Source: Nepenthes gracilis
Taxonomy: Eukaryota > Streptophyta > Magnoliopsida > Caryophyllales > Nepenthaceae
DNA length: 64,000 bases
Reading direction: 5' to 3'
NCBI GenBank assembly: GCA_033239525.1
Contig: BSYO01000011.1
Location: 7,965,973-8,029,972 of the forward strand
Shown here: positions 10,809 to 25,800 of the stretch, piece after piece
Layout of the letters: every line of letters starts with the position of its first letter
How positions within the stretch are numbered: position 1 is the stretch's first letter
Position numbers and translations under genes: made by a program
Notes under the pieces: generated by a model
Database searches by the model: none
The model's input: only the letters and a program-made list of their open reading frames with translations
What the model was told of the DNA's origin: nothing

Positions 10809-13800
10809 CTGAAATGATAACCGGCACAAACATCAGCAATCAGGTTACCAAACTCATGCTAGCAAGTCCTTTAATTTGTTTTCTTTCAACGCCCCATTCT
10901 GGTGCATTCTGTTGATTTAAAGTCAACTTGAAGATGAGGCTGTTAGATGAGCCAGGAGAACATTTGAACTCAGTTTTAGTAGTTTAATGAGTCAAAATTT
11001 GAACTTGTCTAGTTAACCGGGGCAAACTTAAGCAAGGTGCCATTAGATGTCCACCTATAAAATACAAGTTACTTGATTTCGGCTTGGTTAGAAACCCTAT
11101 TCTCATTCTAGCTCAATGGGTGAAGTTGCTTAAGTCCAATTTAAGCTCTTCAAACTAATGAAGCCAAGAATGAGCAAGGTATCACTTGCCTCCGTTCCCA
11201 GCCCCAATCCAAGAGGAGCACTTTAGTAGGTGTATCTTCCAACCACAACAAAAATGCTAGACTGACATCAAGTAAAAATAGAAATGTTTGGGGGATGACT
11301 TCGAGTGACACGGAGCCCATCAATCCGTTTATTCTTGTGTGCGCCCGTCAATAAGAATGGATGAATGGAACACCATGTCATTTGGCAGTGTCCAAGGATT
11401 TCCCACTAATGCAGTAAAAAAACAAGCATTTTGTCGAAAATGAACCTTGATGAACAAAGTTTCAACCTTAACCAACTCAAGTAAAGCCTAATCAGCTGAT
11501 AAAACATAGTTTCAGTTGAGAGAGAAATGCTCAAGTGATAGTCGAATAAATACTTCCAATTTTTTATATGAATTACCATATACAAGCACCTATTAGTTAG
11601 TGATGGACAATGATTCAAAAATTGTTATATTCACACTCATTCAATCAAAGCAATAGCAATCTATTTCCAAGGAGCGAACAAAGTATTTTGCTTAGTTGTG
11701 CGTGTTAAAGATATTGCAATAAGATGATCAAGATATGCTGCTTGATAATTACCTTGCAAAGCGGGACTGTATAGAGATATCTCGAACCTTGATTCTATTC
11801 ACTGTCCCACTTTGGCTGACTAATACAACTTGTTCATCACTTTCACCATCCTCTGCAGACACAATACAATATGGTGTAATGCGTGGCCATGATAAGTAGC
11901 ACAGAGTAACCAGTTCCTTACCGTCAGACAATGAAAATCCAACCACAAACACAGCAGCCAGACAGTCCTCTGCTGCGAACTGAAAAGAAGATTGGACAAG
12001 CTAATAAGCATAGCAACATGAGCAAAAAGATAACCGAACCAATTCCTGCACAAGAGATTCCGGTCTTACCTTGTAGCCTATTAACCCAACCCTATTCAAA
12101 GGAGATAAGCGGAAACTGCTGAGCGGAACACGCTTTCCATAACCACTCTCCGATATGAAAAGCAACCAAGGACCACTAAATCCCTTATTATTGCTTCCAA
12201 AAATAAAGGATTTTGTGTCATACTATGTAAGTATAGTTGAAAACAACAAAAGTAAAACAAGACCTTGGCAGATTGGTGAACAAGTACCCACAAGGAGTAT
12301 AGCATCAAAATCAAATAACAGCAAAAGGCATGGCCCAGGACAAATTTCAGCTCTCATAAATAGAGAAGCCATTAAGAATCAGGAAACAATGACTCTAAGG
12401 ATTTCAGGTATCAACAAAAAGAGAAAATGCATCATTTAAGCATGAAACAGTTACAGTTGATAATTATGGACACAAAACTGAACATTTATCACGTGCAACA
12501 TGCAACTAAATGTATGATGGTAAAATAGCTCACTTATCCCACACGCATTATCATAATGAAGTCAGAAGAAATCAAATCAGGATTTACAATTCCTCAACAG
12601 AGACATTGTTGCCATTAATTAGCATGGGTACCAAATTATGCATCAAATTTCAGCTTGGATTGCAAATAGGTCGGGACAAACAAGAGAAATTAGCAATAAG
12701 ATATTATTACATGAAAATTACCGGATTCCATGTGCTACAGCCCCATGCTCAAGATTTTTCCCCATGGCTGCTGGTATAATATCCATGCTTGCCATTTTAT
12801 CCCCTTTCTTTAGTCTCATGGCAACCCCACCCCTTGTATTTCTACCTTGCGATCGAATCTGTGACCAGATTATTAAACAACCATAAAAACATCACAAAAC
12901 ACTCAACATTTTACAGAATACCTGGATGAAGCTGACAATGGAGTAAGGTGGTTAGGAATGATTCCAGGAAAAAAATTGATACAGCCCAGAATCCATGAAA
13001 GTGACAATAAGAGAGAGCATCTTAAACGGGAGTTGGGGGACTAAGTTCCTGAAGATCGAAGAATTTCCATACTATTGGCATTAAACAGGTGTAGTCATAC
13101 TTTTTTGGCTAAATTCTTAGTTCTAGTATTTAAGACAGCATCTTAAACCGGAGTTAGGCAGCTTAAGTTCCAGAAGATCGAAGAATTTCCTTACTATTGG
13201 CATTAAACAGATGTAGTCATACCTTTTCAGCCAAATTCTTAATTCTAGTATTTAAGAAAGCATCTTAAAAGGGAGTTGGGAGGCTTGTGTTCCCAAAGAT
13301 CAAAGAATTTCCTTTCTGTTGGCATCCAACAGACAGTCATATTTTTTTTGCCTAAATTATTAGTTCTAGAATTTAATACTCAATACCTGCATGTTAAATA
13401 TTGTTTTCATAAATGATGATCTTGAATGTGTTTTAAGAATGTCAGGTCATGAACAGCCTCAAACTCATTCATTATTAAACAATTATAGCACAAAGAGACT
13501 ACTTGAGATCCAGTTGAGCATAACCCAGCTTGAGCACTATTCCATTTAAATAGATCAGTTTAAATACAACAATGCCTCTTTTAGTTTATACTGCAGCACC
13601 TTTTCTTTTTTACTTAATGAATGTCAATATGTGGTTGCCAGCCATTGTGATCCGAAGGAACAGAAGAGCATCGAGTATCTTGATGGTAGTCAACCTTTCT
13701 CAGGGAGCAAAGACTAAATCTTATATTTGTTTCGAGTGAAAGGATTTAGTAGTGATGTTAAAAAAGATGGGCCTATACAACACCAGCATTTTGATTGCAA

Positions 13801-16800
13801 TAGAACCAACCATCAAAAGCGCTGGCCATTTGTATAAGTGTTGACCTTTATATTATCATTTCACTGCTATCAATCATTTGACGAGGGACATTATGGACAC
13901 TGTAAAATGGTATAATGCTTTATTCTATACTTGGGTGATGCCCATTCTCGATCCACTATAAAGACACTTACCTATCAAATTAGAAAAGGAGAGAAAAGCA
14001 ATTTATAGTGCAAGCATAAAGGTATTGAGTACACAAAAGTCAAGACATGAATTGTCCAGTCGATAGAGCAGTTGCATTGAGCATGGATCAAAAACTGGAT
14101 TGATATAGTGAGAAAGAGGTAATCGAGTCACAGAACTATTAAAGAATCCATGAGTGAAACTTCCACCATTACAAATTACAATCATCCACAATTTAAAAGA
14201 GAACTTACACTCTCACAGGAACTAAGTAAAACCATTCCATTATGTGAAGCCATTGCAACAAGGTCCTCGTTTGTGCATTGCCTCACCCATTTTAGCTCAT
14301 CATCGGGAACCTGTCAGGTAAATCAGTAAAACCAAAAAGAATGCCACGAATACACAAATAAATATGAAAAAACAACTAACCCAATTCCAATGAAAGAAAA
14401 CAAACCAATTGAATTGCTATTATTCCTGTCATCCGGATCGATGAGAATAAGTTCAATGAAACTTTTTTGATATAGCCATCAACTGTCAGCATTACTAGGT
14501 ACTGGTCACAAGCAAACTCACTCACAGGAATGATGGAAGTTATTCTTTCACCATCAGATAAGGATAAGATCTGATGCACACATGAATAAGACAAACACTC
14601 ATCAAAGATGAAAAAAAAATCAGAAAAAAAGCGATGACAGCAATTACCTGTATCAGTGGTGTGCCAGCAGCAGACCGAGTGCATTCAGGAATTTTATACG
14701 CACGAGAAGAGTACACTATACCCTTGTCACTGCATAATAAGATTGTATACATCAAACCAATATGAACTCAGCTATAAAACAACATACAGAAAAAACCAGA
14801 GAAGATGACGAAAGACAAAATTTGTGTGCAAAATTCCTGCAGGCAATAATTGACACCCTTGTTTTCAAAAGGGCCCAACATGAAAATAGAAAAGGCTTCT
14901 AACAATTTGTAACAGCAGGGTGCAAAATAAAACACCACAAAACAAGAGCGGTCTGGCAGTTAGGTCCATTTGGCGGTCTAAAAAATGCAGTTCAATCTGG
15001 AATTTTTCAAAGCAGTTTTTTTACAGTTTGCAAAGTTCCTCAAAGAAGTTCGAAGAAAAGCCCTCAAGCAACAAGTAGAGTTGATGTCATATGAACTAGT
15101 AGTTATGGATTTAAAGTCATAGAAATGGTCACTTACATAATGCAAGATAAAACTGCGATAATAGGCTTAGAAATAGTGAAACTCTTGTCCATGATAATAA
15201 AACCGAAGTGGTTCAACTCCCCAGACCCAGGCTGCCCCTAAAGCTCCTCAAACCAGACAAGACTGAAAGCTCTTCAAACCACTAAGAGTTAACAGTAGAC
15301 TACAGGTAAATATTATTATTTTCAATTATCTCCTTGATGGAAATTATAATTTGGCATAATAACTTCATAATTTGCAAATCAAATTTTTTCTCACCTTTCA
15401 AGAGTCAAATTTTATTCCCACTTCAACTTATGTCAATCTTATTATGTAAGGACAAAATTAGATCAATTTTATCAATTGAAATATTTCTTTTTAAATTAAC
15501 ACACCTAAAGTGCTAATTGACACAGCAAATGGTGATTTAGTATGCTCAATCCCAAATAATGCATCATGCATACAGAATTTCATGACATGTGGCATACATG
15601 ATGCCAAATTGTCCAATTTGACCGGAAAACATTCAATGGGCATAGTTGACTCAATTTTATAAGAACATAATAGAATTGACTCAAAATAAAGATGAGCAAA
15701 CACACTAAAAACAAATATTGAATATCATTGACAATTTTTCTATTCATAATTTTGGCAAGTTGTCTTCTCATTTGAAAAGGAATGAGTTATAACCATTTCA
15801 AACAATTAAGCTGGATCCAAATAGGAGGTGTAGCCTCCTCCTAAACTGCACCTGCATGCCACTTACACCCCTGATTGTAAGCTTTATAATAGGTAGTAAT
15901 TTGCTGGCACTTAATAAATCTTTAACTCACAGTCCAATTTTGATGTTTCTTTTCTCTTCCACAACTTAATGGAATTACATCCCTGCTAGATAAGGAAACA
16001 ATATAATTATGAAACCTATTTAGTTGATGTGATGGTTGAACGTGTAGACCTTTTGAAAAATAGCCAATCTAAGATGGTTACCAGCATTCAACACTCCTTG
16101 CATAACAGTATAGCATCTTTAGTAACTTCTTGATGAAGATGAACATGAAGTAAATATGTTAAGGAAGCTTTGTGCTTTCATGCTCGGCCTTCAGCTAAAA
16201 ATTGCTACGCATATGTATCAAACAACAACATTTGGTAGAATCATGCTTATAATAATGTCCAAAAGCTGAGATATATCAGAAGTCATTTAAGCTATTTGTC
16301 ATGGTGAGGCCCCTTTTCTTTACTACTTTTTTACCAGGTAGGTTAACTGGAGCTGGGAACTCCCGGCTTAATTGAAACAACGGAAAAAATGAACAAAATG
16401 GAAGGGTTATAGAAAGTTGCTCCAATTTGAAAAGGAACAGGTCTACAAAGCAAGCAACTCAAAGATGTAATTTCATTTCATTCCTTCCTAATTTTTACAT
16501 CGTCCTCTTTATAGATAATGCCTCACTTATTCCCTCTTTAACAAAGTACCAGAAAAGAATAGAACAAAACAAAAAGATGCTCCCCATTGTTATGGTGCAT
16601 GCTACCATGTTTCATCCTCCTACCACCTTCATCATGATATCTAGATGGTTCTAGAAGATTTGTTAAGTTTTATTCCACAACTGCATTCAAGCCACACAAT
16701 ATTTTATCCAATGATCATCCTTAGTTAAAGTCGCCTTCTCCTACGTGATTAAGAGATGCTTCTAGATTTCTCTTGAACATTATCTTACAACTACAATCAA

Positions 16801-19800
16801 GCCATGCTCTCTGCATCTGACGACCCTCCCTCTTCCATGCTATTGAGTCTTTCATAGCTTTAAAACAGCCATGGCACTTCTGAAATTTTTATCATTCTCA
16901 CTTCTCCATTGTCCACAATAACCAGTGGTTTTATGCTTTCTGAGACTCAACTTCCTTCCCAACCTCATTCTCATTTTTCAAGGAATAGCCATGACAAAGC
17001 CCCCATCTTTTACAACACCTTGCCTTCAAGGTGAGAATAACATAACTTTAGTGTATGTAAAGGCTCCTAGGTGTTGTTTTCATCTGATGCCCACTTCCAT
17101 TTGACAAGTACCTCGGTAGCCTTTCTTTGATATATTTTCCAATCCCTTTAGTCCATGATCCGTTCTGGTTTAGGCAAAATCTTCCCTTCAGTATCAACCA
17201 GAAGTAAAGTCTGAATCACTTCCCTTGCTCCAATTTGCTTTTTCAAGGTAGAAATTTGAAAAATGGGGTGTATCCTAGCAGAAGAAGGCATAATCCCCGA
17301 TTTTGGAACGTTCTTTCAGATCTGTATTTATCATATTGCATCTTCATCTGAGCTTGAGCCTTAGACAAACTTTCCTTTAATAATGCTAAAACCTGATTTC
17401 GGCTCTTAGGATCCTCTTTAATTATCGTGTTTGCTGTGGTTCCCTTAACATACTACACTAATCGGGGTGGAGAAGTTCCATACACTCCCTCAAAGGTAGT
17501 CAACCATGTCGAAGAATGGTTACTATTATTATACCACCATTCGGCCATGGCTGACCATTTTGACCATGATTTTAGTTTGTTTCTCACGTAACACCTCCGA
17601 TACATGTTCTAGACTTGTATTGACTATTTCAATTTGCCCAATCCAATTAAGGGTGGTAAGTAGCACTAAACTGCAATTTAGTCCCTTATAACTTAAAAAA
17701 TCCCTCTAGAAGGAGCTTATAAAGACAGCATTTGAGTCACTATGGTTTGTGGGGTTATGTGGAGTTTGACAATATGATTCAAAAAAAGTTGGGCAATTTT
17801 TTGTGGTGGTATAGGGATGGGTTATTGGTATAAAATGTACATATTTGGTTAGTTGGTCAACAATCACCAAAATACTATTAAAGTTCTGTTAGTAAGAAAG
17901 TCCCTCTATAAACTCTATGGACAAGTCTAGCCATAGTTTTTGAAAAAAAGCAAAGGTTGAAGGAGTCCAAAGGGATTTTGCGGGTTAATCTTTGTTTGTT
18001 GATAAACTTGGCACTTCTGAATAAGTCATCTAATGTCTTTCCTCATACTCTTTCAATGGAAATTGGCCCTTTCTCAGCTTAAATTCTATGATACCTGAAA
18101 TGCCTCCTAGCCAGATTGGATCTGAACTAATGATAATTCCCCCCTTAAGAGGAACCATTAATTAATGAATAATAGTTCAAGAGGAACTGTACCTTCCTCC
18201 GGATGCTGCAGTATGGTTTGAATGTTTGGGTCCTTTCGGGATGTGGCCTTGATCTCCTCCACCTGATCAGGATTAGGGTAGGGCAATATCATTAACTCCA
18301 AATCATCCTTCTTTCATGATCAGGCATCTAGTACTCGATTGTCTTACTCCTTGTATTCTATGATAAAGTCATAGCCCAATAATTTGAAAATCCACCTCTG
18401 TTGTGCTTGAGTTCCCACCCTTTGTTCCAGTAAATATTTTAAATTCTACTGGCCTGTTTTTACAACAAATGCTTAACCTAATAAACATAGTCTCCACTTC
18501 CCTATAGCCGTTACTAGTGACAATAGCTCATTTTCATATGTCAAAGCAAAAAAGCCTTTCCCTTAAAACCTTGACTGGAAAAGGCTATTATTCTCCTTTC
18601 CTACATCAACACAATCCTTATGCCTTACTCGGACACATCACACTCAATAACAAATTTCTTCTTGAAATCGGGCAAGGCAAAGACAGGAGGCCTTGTCACA
18701 GCCTCCTTAAGCCTTTAGAAGGCATCCTTTGCTTTGTCGGTCCACATGAAGAAATTTTTCCTCAATAGAGCTGTGGGTATAGCGACAATCAAGCTATAAT
18801 TTTGGATGAATTTTTGATAATAACCCATAAGCCCTCAAAAATCCCCTTAAGACTTCACTCATTTGGGTAGGTTCTATTCAAGCATATAGCCAAGATCTTC
18901 AAAGGATAGGTGCATACCCCATCCTTAGAAATTAAAAGTCCTAGATACTCAATTTCCTTACAAAAGAACCTGTACTAAATTGGCATACAGCTAGTGTTCC
19001 TCCAAAGTGGACAGCACACATTTCAAGTGCATTTCATGGGTCTTCTCATTTGGACTACAGATCAAAATATCATCGAAAAAGGCCAATACAAACTTTCTAA
19101 GATAAGTTGAAAATTATTATTCATCACCCTTTAAAAGTTCTGGTGCATTTGTCACCTAAATAACATTACAAGAAATTCATTTTGGCTCTCATGGGTCAAA
19201 AAGCTCTCTTCAGCACATTGGCCTCCATGCGAATCTGGTCATATCCTGACCTTATGTCTAACTTGGAGAAAATTGTAGCTCAATACAACTTATCCAATAT
19301 CTCATCAATTAAAGGTATTGGATACTTATCTTCAAAAGTCTCATTGTTCAATGCCCAGCAATCGATACACATTCTCCAACTGCCATCCGCCTTTCTAACC
19401 AACAAGATGGGCAAGGAATACGGACTTTTGACTATGCTGAATATGTCTTGTCTCGAGTAAGTCTTTAACTGATCTCCATATCTCACTCTTTTGGTAATAT
19501 GGATAACGACAAGGCTAGACACTTATTGACTTTGAGTCATCTTTAAGTACAATCTGATGTTCATGATTTCATCTAGGAGGCAACCTTTTGGCTCCTTAAA
19601 CACATTTGAGTACTGCTGCAATAATTTCCATACTCCTGGAGCTTAGTTTGCCAATTCAATAGAGCTAGTAAGCACCACTCCTCTATTTTCAATGGCCGAA
19701 ATCCTCTGCCATGAGCTACCTTCTTGCTTCTTGTTCTCTGCTCTCGTTAGGCCCTTAAAAATTATCCGACGGCCTCGGAGATTGTACTCCATGTGTAAGG

Positions 19801-22800
19801 TGAGGAAATCCCATGTAATTGGACCTAATGTAGACAACCATTAAATTCCAAGCATTGCATCATAGCCATCTAAGCAGAAGATTAAAAACTAGCAATAAAT
19901 TGATGGCCTTAAATCTGAAGCATTACCTCCCAACATGACCCTTCTCCCTGGACTACTCCATTAGCTATATGCACCTGTACATTAGTGGGTTCCAATTTTC
20001 CCATCATCTCCTCATCAGGAAACTCAAGTCCAAAAAATTATGCATGCTACCATAGTCGATGAGGATCACACCTAATACTCCATTAATTTTTCCTTTAACT
20101 CTCATGGTCTTCGCGTAGGGTGTTCAATTGATTACGTGTAGTGAAATTTTCGCACTCTAATTCTCATTCTGTTCAGCTTCTTGGGGGATAGGATTTGATG
20201 GATTTTGGCTCGAAGCCTTCCTTCTCTAAGTTTTCCTATTCAACTATTTCCACCACAAAATGTTTTGAAGATGAACATTTGTGCCTTGGGTTCCACTTTT
20301 TGTCACAATGGTAGCACAACCCCTGATCTCGTCTCTCCTTCATTTGGGTCAAGGTGATCTGGTGAACCACCATCTCCATTTCATAGTAGCTCTATTCGAG
20401 CTAGTTGCCCAGAAAGGGGAATGATGACCCGATTGCCCATCCATGGAGAAGATTTAACCCCTATGTGACCTTCTCAAGCTTGTGATGAACTCCTTTGGTA
20501 TCCAAGCCATTCCAAAAATACTGGTGAAGGCTAGCTGGACTGAGGAGCTTACCAAATACTAAATCTCATCCTTGAGACCCCCTAAAAAACAACTCAATTT
20601 GGGGGCTACTAACACATCTCAGAACAGATTTGAGATGGCTTCGAATAGTGACTTATAAGCTTCTACAATTGACCCTTGCCGGACTTCCTACAGCTGTTCC
20701 ATGGGATCGTCGTAGGCTTGACTGCCAAAGCATGTAAGCATTGCCCTAGAAATTCTTCCCGGTTGTTAAATTCACCCACTCCTTGAGCATCTTGGAACCA
20801 CATCAAAGCTTTACCCTCCATGCAAAAGAAGCTATCGGTACCTTCTAATTACCCGTAGTCTGATGAATTTGAAAATACTGCTTAGCCTTAACACTCCAAA
20901 CCTTCAGGTTCTCACCTTCAAAGCGAGGAAAATCAACCTTTACATTTCGATTGACATTAACCCCATTTCCTCCTCTCTATCAATTGCGCAATCTTCTGCT
21001 TGAATCCACGGTGGCTATGCTGTTAGCATCAGTTGGTAAAGATCGAACATTTGTCGCATTTGCTCTGTCAAATTGGTAACATTCTAAGTTAGGCTGGTAA
21101 CATTTTACTCAAGCATCCATTTGTTGGTTTGTAGCTGTCATTGCCTCAACCAGCTGATTCATCCCTGTTCCTTCAATTATCGGCTTGGCTCTGATATGAA
21201 ATTGTTACAATGAGGCCCCTTTTCTTTTCTACTTGTTTTTCAGGTTGTTTAGTTAGAGCTAGAAACTCCCAATTTAATTAAAACAATGGAAAAGGTAATC
21301 AAAATAGAAGGGAAATAAAAAGTTGTTCAAATTCAATAAGGAACGGGTCTCCAAAGCAAACAACTCAAAGAAGTAATTTCATTTCATAACTTCCTAATTT
21401 TTACATCATCCTCTTTATATATAATTCCTTACTCTCATTCCCTTCTTTAACAAATTACCAAAGAAGAATAAAATAAAACAGAAAGATGCTCCCCATTGTT
21501 ATAGTGGATGCTGCCATGTGTCATCCTCCTGCTGTCTTCATCATGTTACTCGGAGGGCTTCATGAAGATTAGCAGAGTTTTATCCTATGGCTGTCTTCAA
21601 ACCACGCCATATATTATCCAATGATCATCCTAAGTCCACATTGCCTTCTCCCATTTGATCAGGAGATACTTCTAGAATTCTCTTAAAGATTATCCTTCGC
21701 CTATCATCAAGCCATGATTCTCCACATCTGATGATCCTCCCTCTTCCATGCTTCTGAGTCTTTCACTGCTTTGAAACAGCCATGTTGTTTCTGAAAATTT
21801 CATCATTCTCAATATGCTACTGTCCATGATGACCTGCAGTTTCCCACTTTCAAGGAATAGCTGTGACAATACGATCTTTTAGGCAAGCAAAAGTGTTGGA
21901 TGTCGGTGCCCATTTTAGTAATTTTTGCTACTTTCCAAAAAATTCACGCATTCCACCATTAATTCAAGAACCCAGGTGTCATACCCATGTTTTTTTATAC
22001 ATGGATATAATGAAAAGATTTCAATAAATTCAAAGAGAAAAGACAAGAAGAAAAGAAAAATCCCTGAATCCATGAGGCTGGACACAAGCCTCAAAATGAG
22101 AGCAAAACTCAAAACTGGGATTTGGAATAACAGGAAACCAATAAAAGTGCTGCAGCAGACAAAATACAAAAGCGATTAAGGATAATAGGAAGCAGATACA
22201 CTATACCTGAAATACAAGACATGATCATGTGCATGACAGACAAGGAAGTCTGACATTGTGTCATTTACCCTTAGTTTCCCAACAGATTTACCAATTGTTC
22301 CACGGTTTTGAAGATTAAAGGTGTTGGGCTTCATTCGCTTAACATAACCTTTTTCACTGACCGCCTGAAAAGTAGAAAGATGAAAATATTATGCACAAGG
22401 CGGAGCATCAGAAGAAAGGAACGACATTAAAGATCAGGCAATCAAGAGAGAGATTTTTCTTTTTGGGTTGCTTTTTTAGGGGAGAGAATTTCATATCAAT
22501 TACCAAAATCATTTCTTCGTTGGGAATGACATCTATATCTTCAAGTTGACCACTATCAGTGTCCTCCAACATCGTGCGTCTGGGAGTTGAAAACTTGCTC
22601 TTCAGCTCAATAGCTTCTTGTTCAATTAACTAACACATTGCAAAAAGAACCAAAATAATCAAGCCATAGCTTAACATAAGCAGTGCCAACCAAGACACAT
22701 GGGAAATGAACTTCAAACAATGGATACAATCAAGATACTTAACATTATTGTGAAAAGCAAATGCATTATAAAAGTTCACAAAATGAATTTCTTGTTCTCA

Positions 22801-25800
22801 AAATAGGGAAGACTACAGTCATGCATTAACAAGTGATGGTCGAGTAACTAGCAGAAGAGTTGGATTAACATGCATGACTTCAAGAACGTTGAGACCTCAA
22901 ACATATTCTTAAAGGCCTTGGCCTTCTAGCTGAGGCTCCACTTATCTTATGGTAGAAACTATTTCCAGTCAACCAAATGGAAACAATAGTCACCATTTTA
23001 ACCATAAAAAGAATCTAACTGAATTTTCCATGCTTTCAGCTGCACTTTCTGAACCTTTAAGAAAATATGATGAACTAAAAAGTCCCTGTTTAAGCATGAT
23101 TCTCCCTCTCTGACACAAGTCACCTTCCACCTAACTAATTTTCTTTCAACCCACACCAAAAGCAGGGGCAAACCTGATTTATGTTGATGTCAGGCCCCAT
23201 ATGGAAGCCTACATAGGAGAACTCGGATAACACCTGTTTCATAACCCAAAAGCTTAAATCCTGTTCTGTACCATTTTATTTTGTTTTTGATGTCTTCAGT
23301 TTTTCAGAAATATAGACATGTCTGATTAGTAGTCATTGCCTATGAAATAAAAATATAACAGATTCAACTGAGACAATATTTCCCATTCTAAAACCCATTT
23401 AAAAATATTTTTACTAATTATCAAGCACTTCAAATCACAGCCAAGCCAGTTTACTTCATAACCCCAATGTAGAGCTTTCAGAAGAGACCACCTTAGCATA
23501 CTGTGGAACTTTGAAATGGGTATCTTTTCATTAATGAAAGATTAATCCACTCCTATTGCTATATAGTAGAAAAGGATAGGAATTATATCATCTAATTCTT
23601 TCCAGAAAACTCAGTCGATTAGGTTCAAAATTCTCTAGTGAGTGCATACCCTGCCATCCTCCCTCCTCTTCTTCCTGTCTTTTTTTCTTCTAAATAATTT
23701 TCATGGATGGCCATAGGCTCTTAAAAAATTGCTTGGAGCAAGATTACACGGAAAAGAATATTTGTTTGAGATTTTTAGCCAAAATTAAATCAAAATCAGA
23801 AAATTGGATCCATTAAGTTGGAAAAGTTCAGTTTCATCTTTCTTCAAATTGAAGAAAAAATGGGGATTTTAGCAAGAAGCTAAAGCCTTCAAAGAGATGA
23901 ACTACCAAACTCCACGTCACAAAGCTTCTGTACAATATGGTTCTGCAAATTTTGGGCTTTCACATAATATTGTGATGATATATTCAAAGGATATGAGACA
24001 GTGGAAGGTGAAGAATTATCGTGAGAGTCACAAGGGGTACAAAAGGGTGAAGAACTATCATGAGATTCACAAGGGGTGCCGGCAGGAGAGATAAATATTG
24101 ATGCCTAATCCTTTCAATTTTAGAAGTGTAATCTCCAGATTTTTTTGATATTGATGTTTTGATAAACATTTGTTTCTTGTTTCTCATTTTTAAAAAATAA
24201 GATCATTTGTCAATAAAATAGAAAACAAAAATACCACTGTACAGTCTTAGGATATTGTTTTTTTAACAAGAGTTCTATGATATTATGTTTAGCATTTGTT
24301 TATTTGAACAAAAATCTAGGAGACACGCAATGCCAAACACTGCCTTGGATAGCTTCAAAAGGATGAAAGCTCAAAAAACAACAGTAAATTCATCGTGTGA
24401 ATAAACAAGATTCTAAAGTTCCTTGTCAGTCAATAAACAAGATTCCAGTTTAGAGATATTTTTGGCTACAGAAATGACAATGCTGATGCAACTAGCTCAA
24501 GTGAAACTTCCAAATATTTCCCACAAACAATGAACACACAAACACAGTGAAAATTTTTATGCCTTTGATATGTTCCTAACCTATTTATTATATCCATCAG
24601 TATCTACACGTGAGCTTATCATTGCCCCTCAGGGCTTTGGCTTGCTCTTGGCAATTATTTATGACCTTGGTGGTTTTGGGCCCCTTTGTTACTGCATGGT
24701 GGTTGACCAAATTTCTAGATGAATACCAGAAAAGAAAAGAATTCAATCCCAAGAAATTATCTACATTCAACACTCTGCCAGGTAGGTTTTTGTGCCAGCA
24801 GCTGGAAACTGAAATTCATATTTGAGCTAAATTAAGATCTCAGCCAGATTATTCATTTGACAACTGGAAGTAGTCACCATGAGTAAGGCTGTATTTTTCA
24901 GCAAATATGGGATTGTAAGCAATTGTTTGTTGCACATTAATCCTTGTTTTGGCCTATTCATAGATAGGTAACAGGGCTGTGTAATGTGAATTAAATCCAG
25001 CCCATTGGCCCAGGCAAGTGGGAATTCATCACCAAGCTACACTTGATTTCCCTATTGGCATGTATACATGTAAATGTCAAAGAGAATAAAGTTGTGCTCT
25101 GAATGCATGGCTCATGTTATCGCCTGACTGAAATATGTGCAAAAGATTGTGTGGCCATTTGTTTGCAGCCAGAATGGGTCTCGACTTGACCAATGGAGGC
25201 TGGGGCTTCTCCCTTTAATAACTAAATGCCAATTCAAATAACCAAGCAACCATTCAAACCATGGGCATTCACCAATTCATTTGTTCATATAAAAAATCTC
25301 TCAGATAAAGGTTTCATCTTTGTAAATCTTTTGCTCTTTATATCTGCCAGATTCTTATTTCCTGCTTCCTTGGTACTTCTTGTTCTAATGTCATTCTGTA
25401 AGCAAGCAGGCCACAGAGGATCGAGAAACTTGGACAAGGAACCCTAACCATCCAGCAGCAATCTAGCCATTGCGGAAGGTCTGTAGTTAAGGACCCAGAG
25501 CACACTTCCAAGATTAACCATGCCTACAGGTTGATACCATACCTGACTACCACAAAACCCTCACCAAAATGGCCACCCACCGCAATCAAACAGAAATATC
25601 AGGCACAGATGACTATTGAAGTGAGAAAAGACAACAACAGATCAAAATATCAAAGGCCTCATGTTCTCCCATGTGGGCATTGCTATATCCATATTATGGC
25701 ATTCTGGATAATACTACAATCCAATGCAATAACCGCTGAAAGTTGGTAGACGGGAAAATACTGCAAAGAAATTAGCAACTAGAAAATGGGTGAAATTAGG

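Larger units (their letters stand above)
16297..21868 (-). mobile_element. Ty3/gypsy chromovirus, decayed but complete in layout
   Basis: LTRs of 700 bp (16297-16996) and 666 bp (21203-21868) share ends TGT..A(T/C)A..TGAGGCCCC and AATAGC..TGACA. Read on the minus strand, the right LTR is followed by ATATCAGAGCC (primer site). The left LTR is preceded by aaagatgggggctt (polypurine tract). Gag with zinc knuckle, protease, RT, RNase H, integrase and a chromodomain-like tail follow in order. Frames are broken throughout. Flanking 5-mers ctatt and atacg do not match, so no target duplication is seen. It is sense relative to GYRA. Confidence 0.92.
14730..22206 (-). other. GYRA intron m-n, 7.5 kb
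   Basis: Three quarters of it is the chromovirus at 16297-21868. The flanking pieces 14730-16296 and 21869-22206 show no gene, repeat family or site that I can name. Confidence 0.75.

Noticed and set aside
16292..21873. Target-site duplication for the chromovirus
   Set aside because: The flanking 5-mers ctatt and atacg do not match, so I did not claim one. Mutation or an inter-element exchange could explain this.
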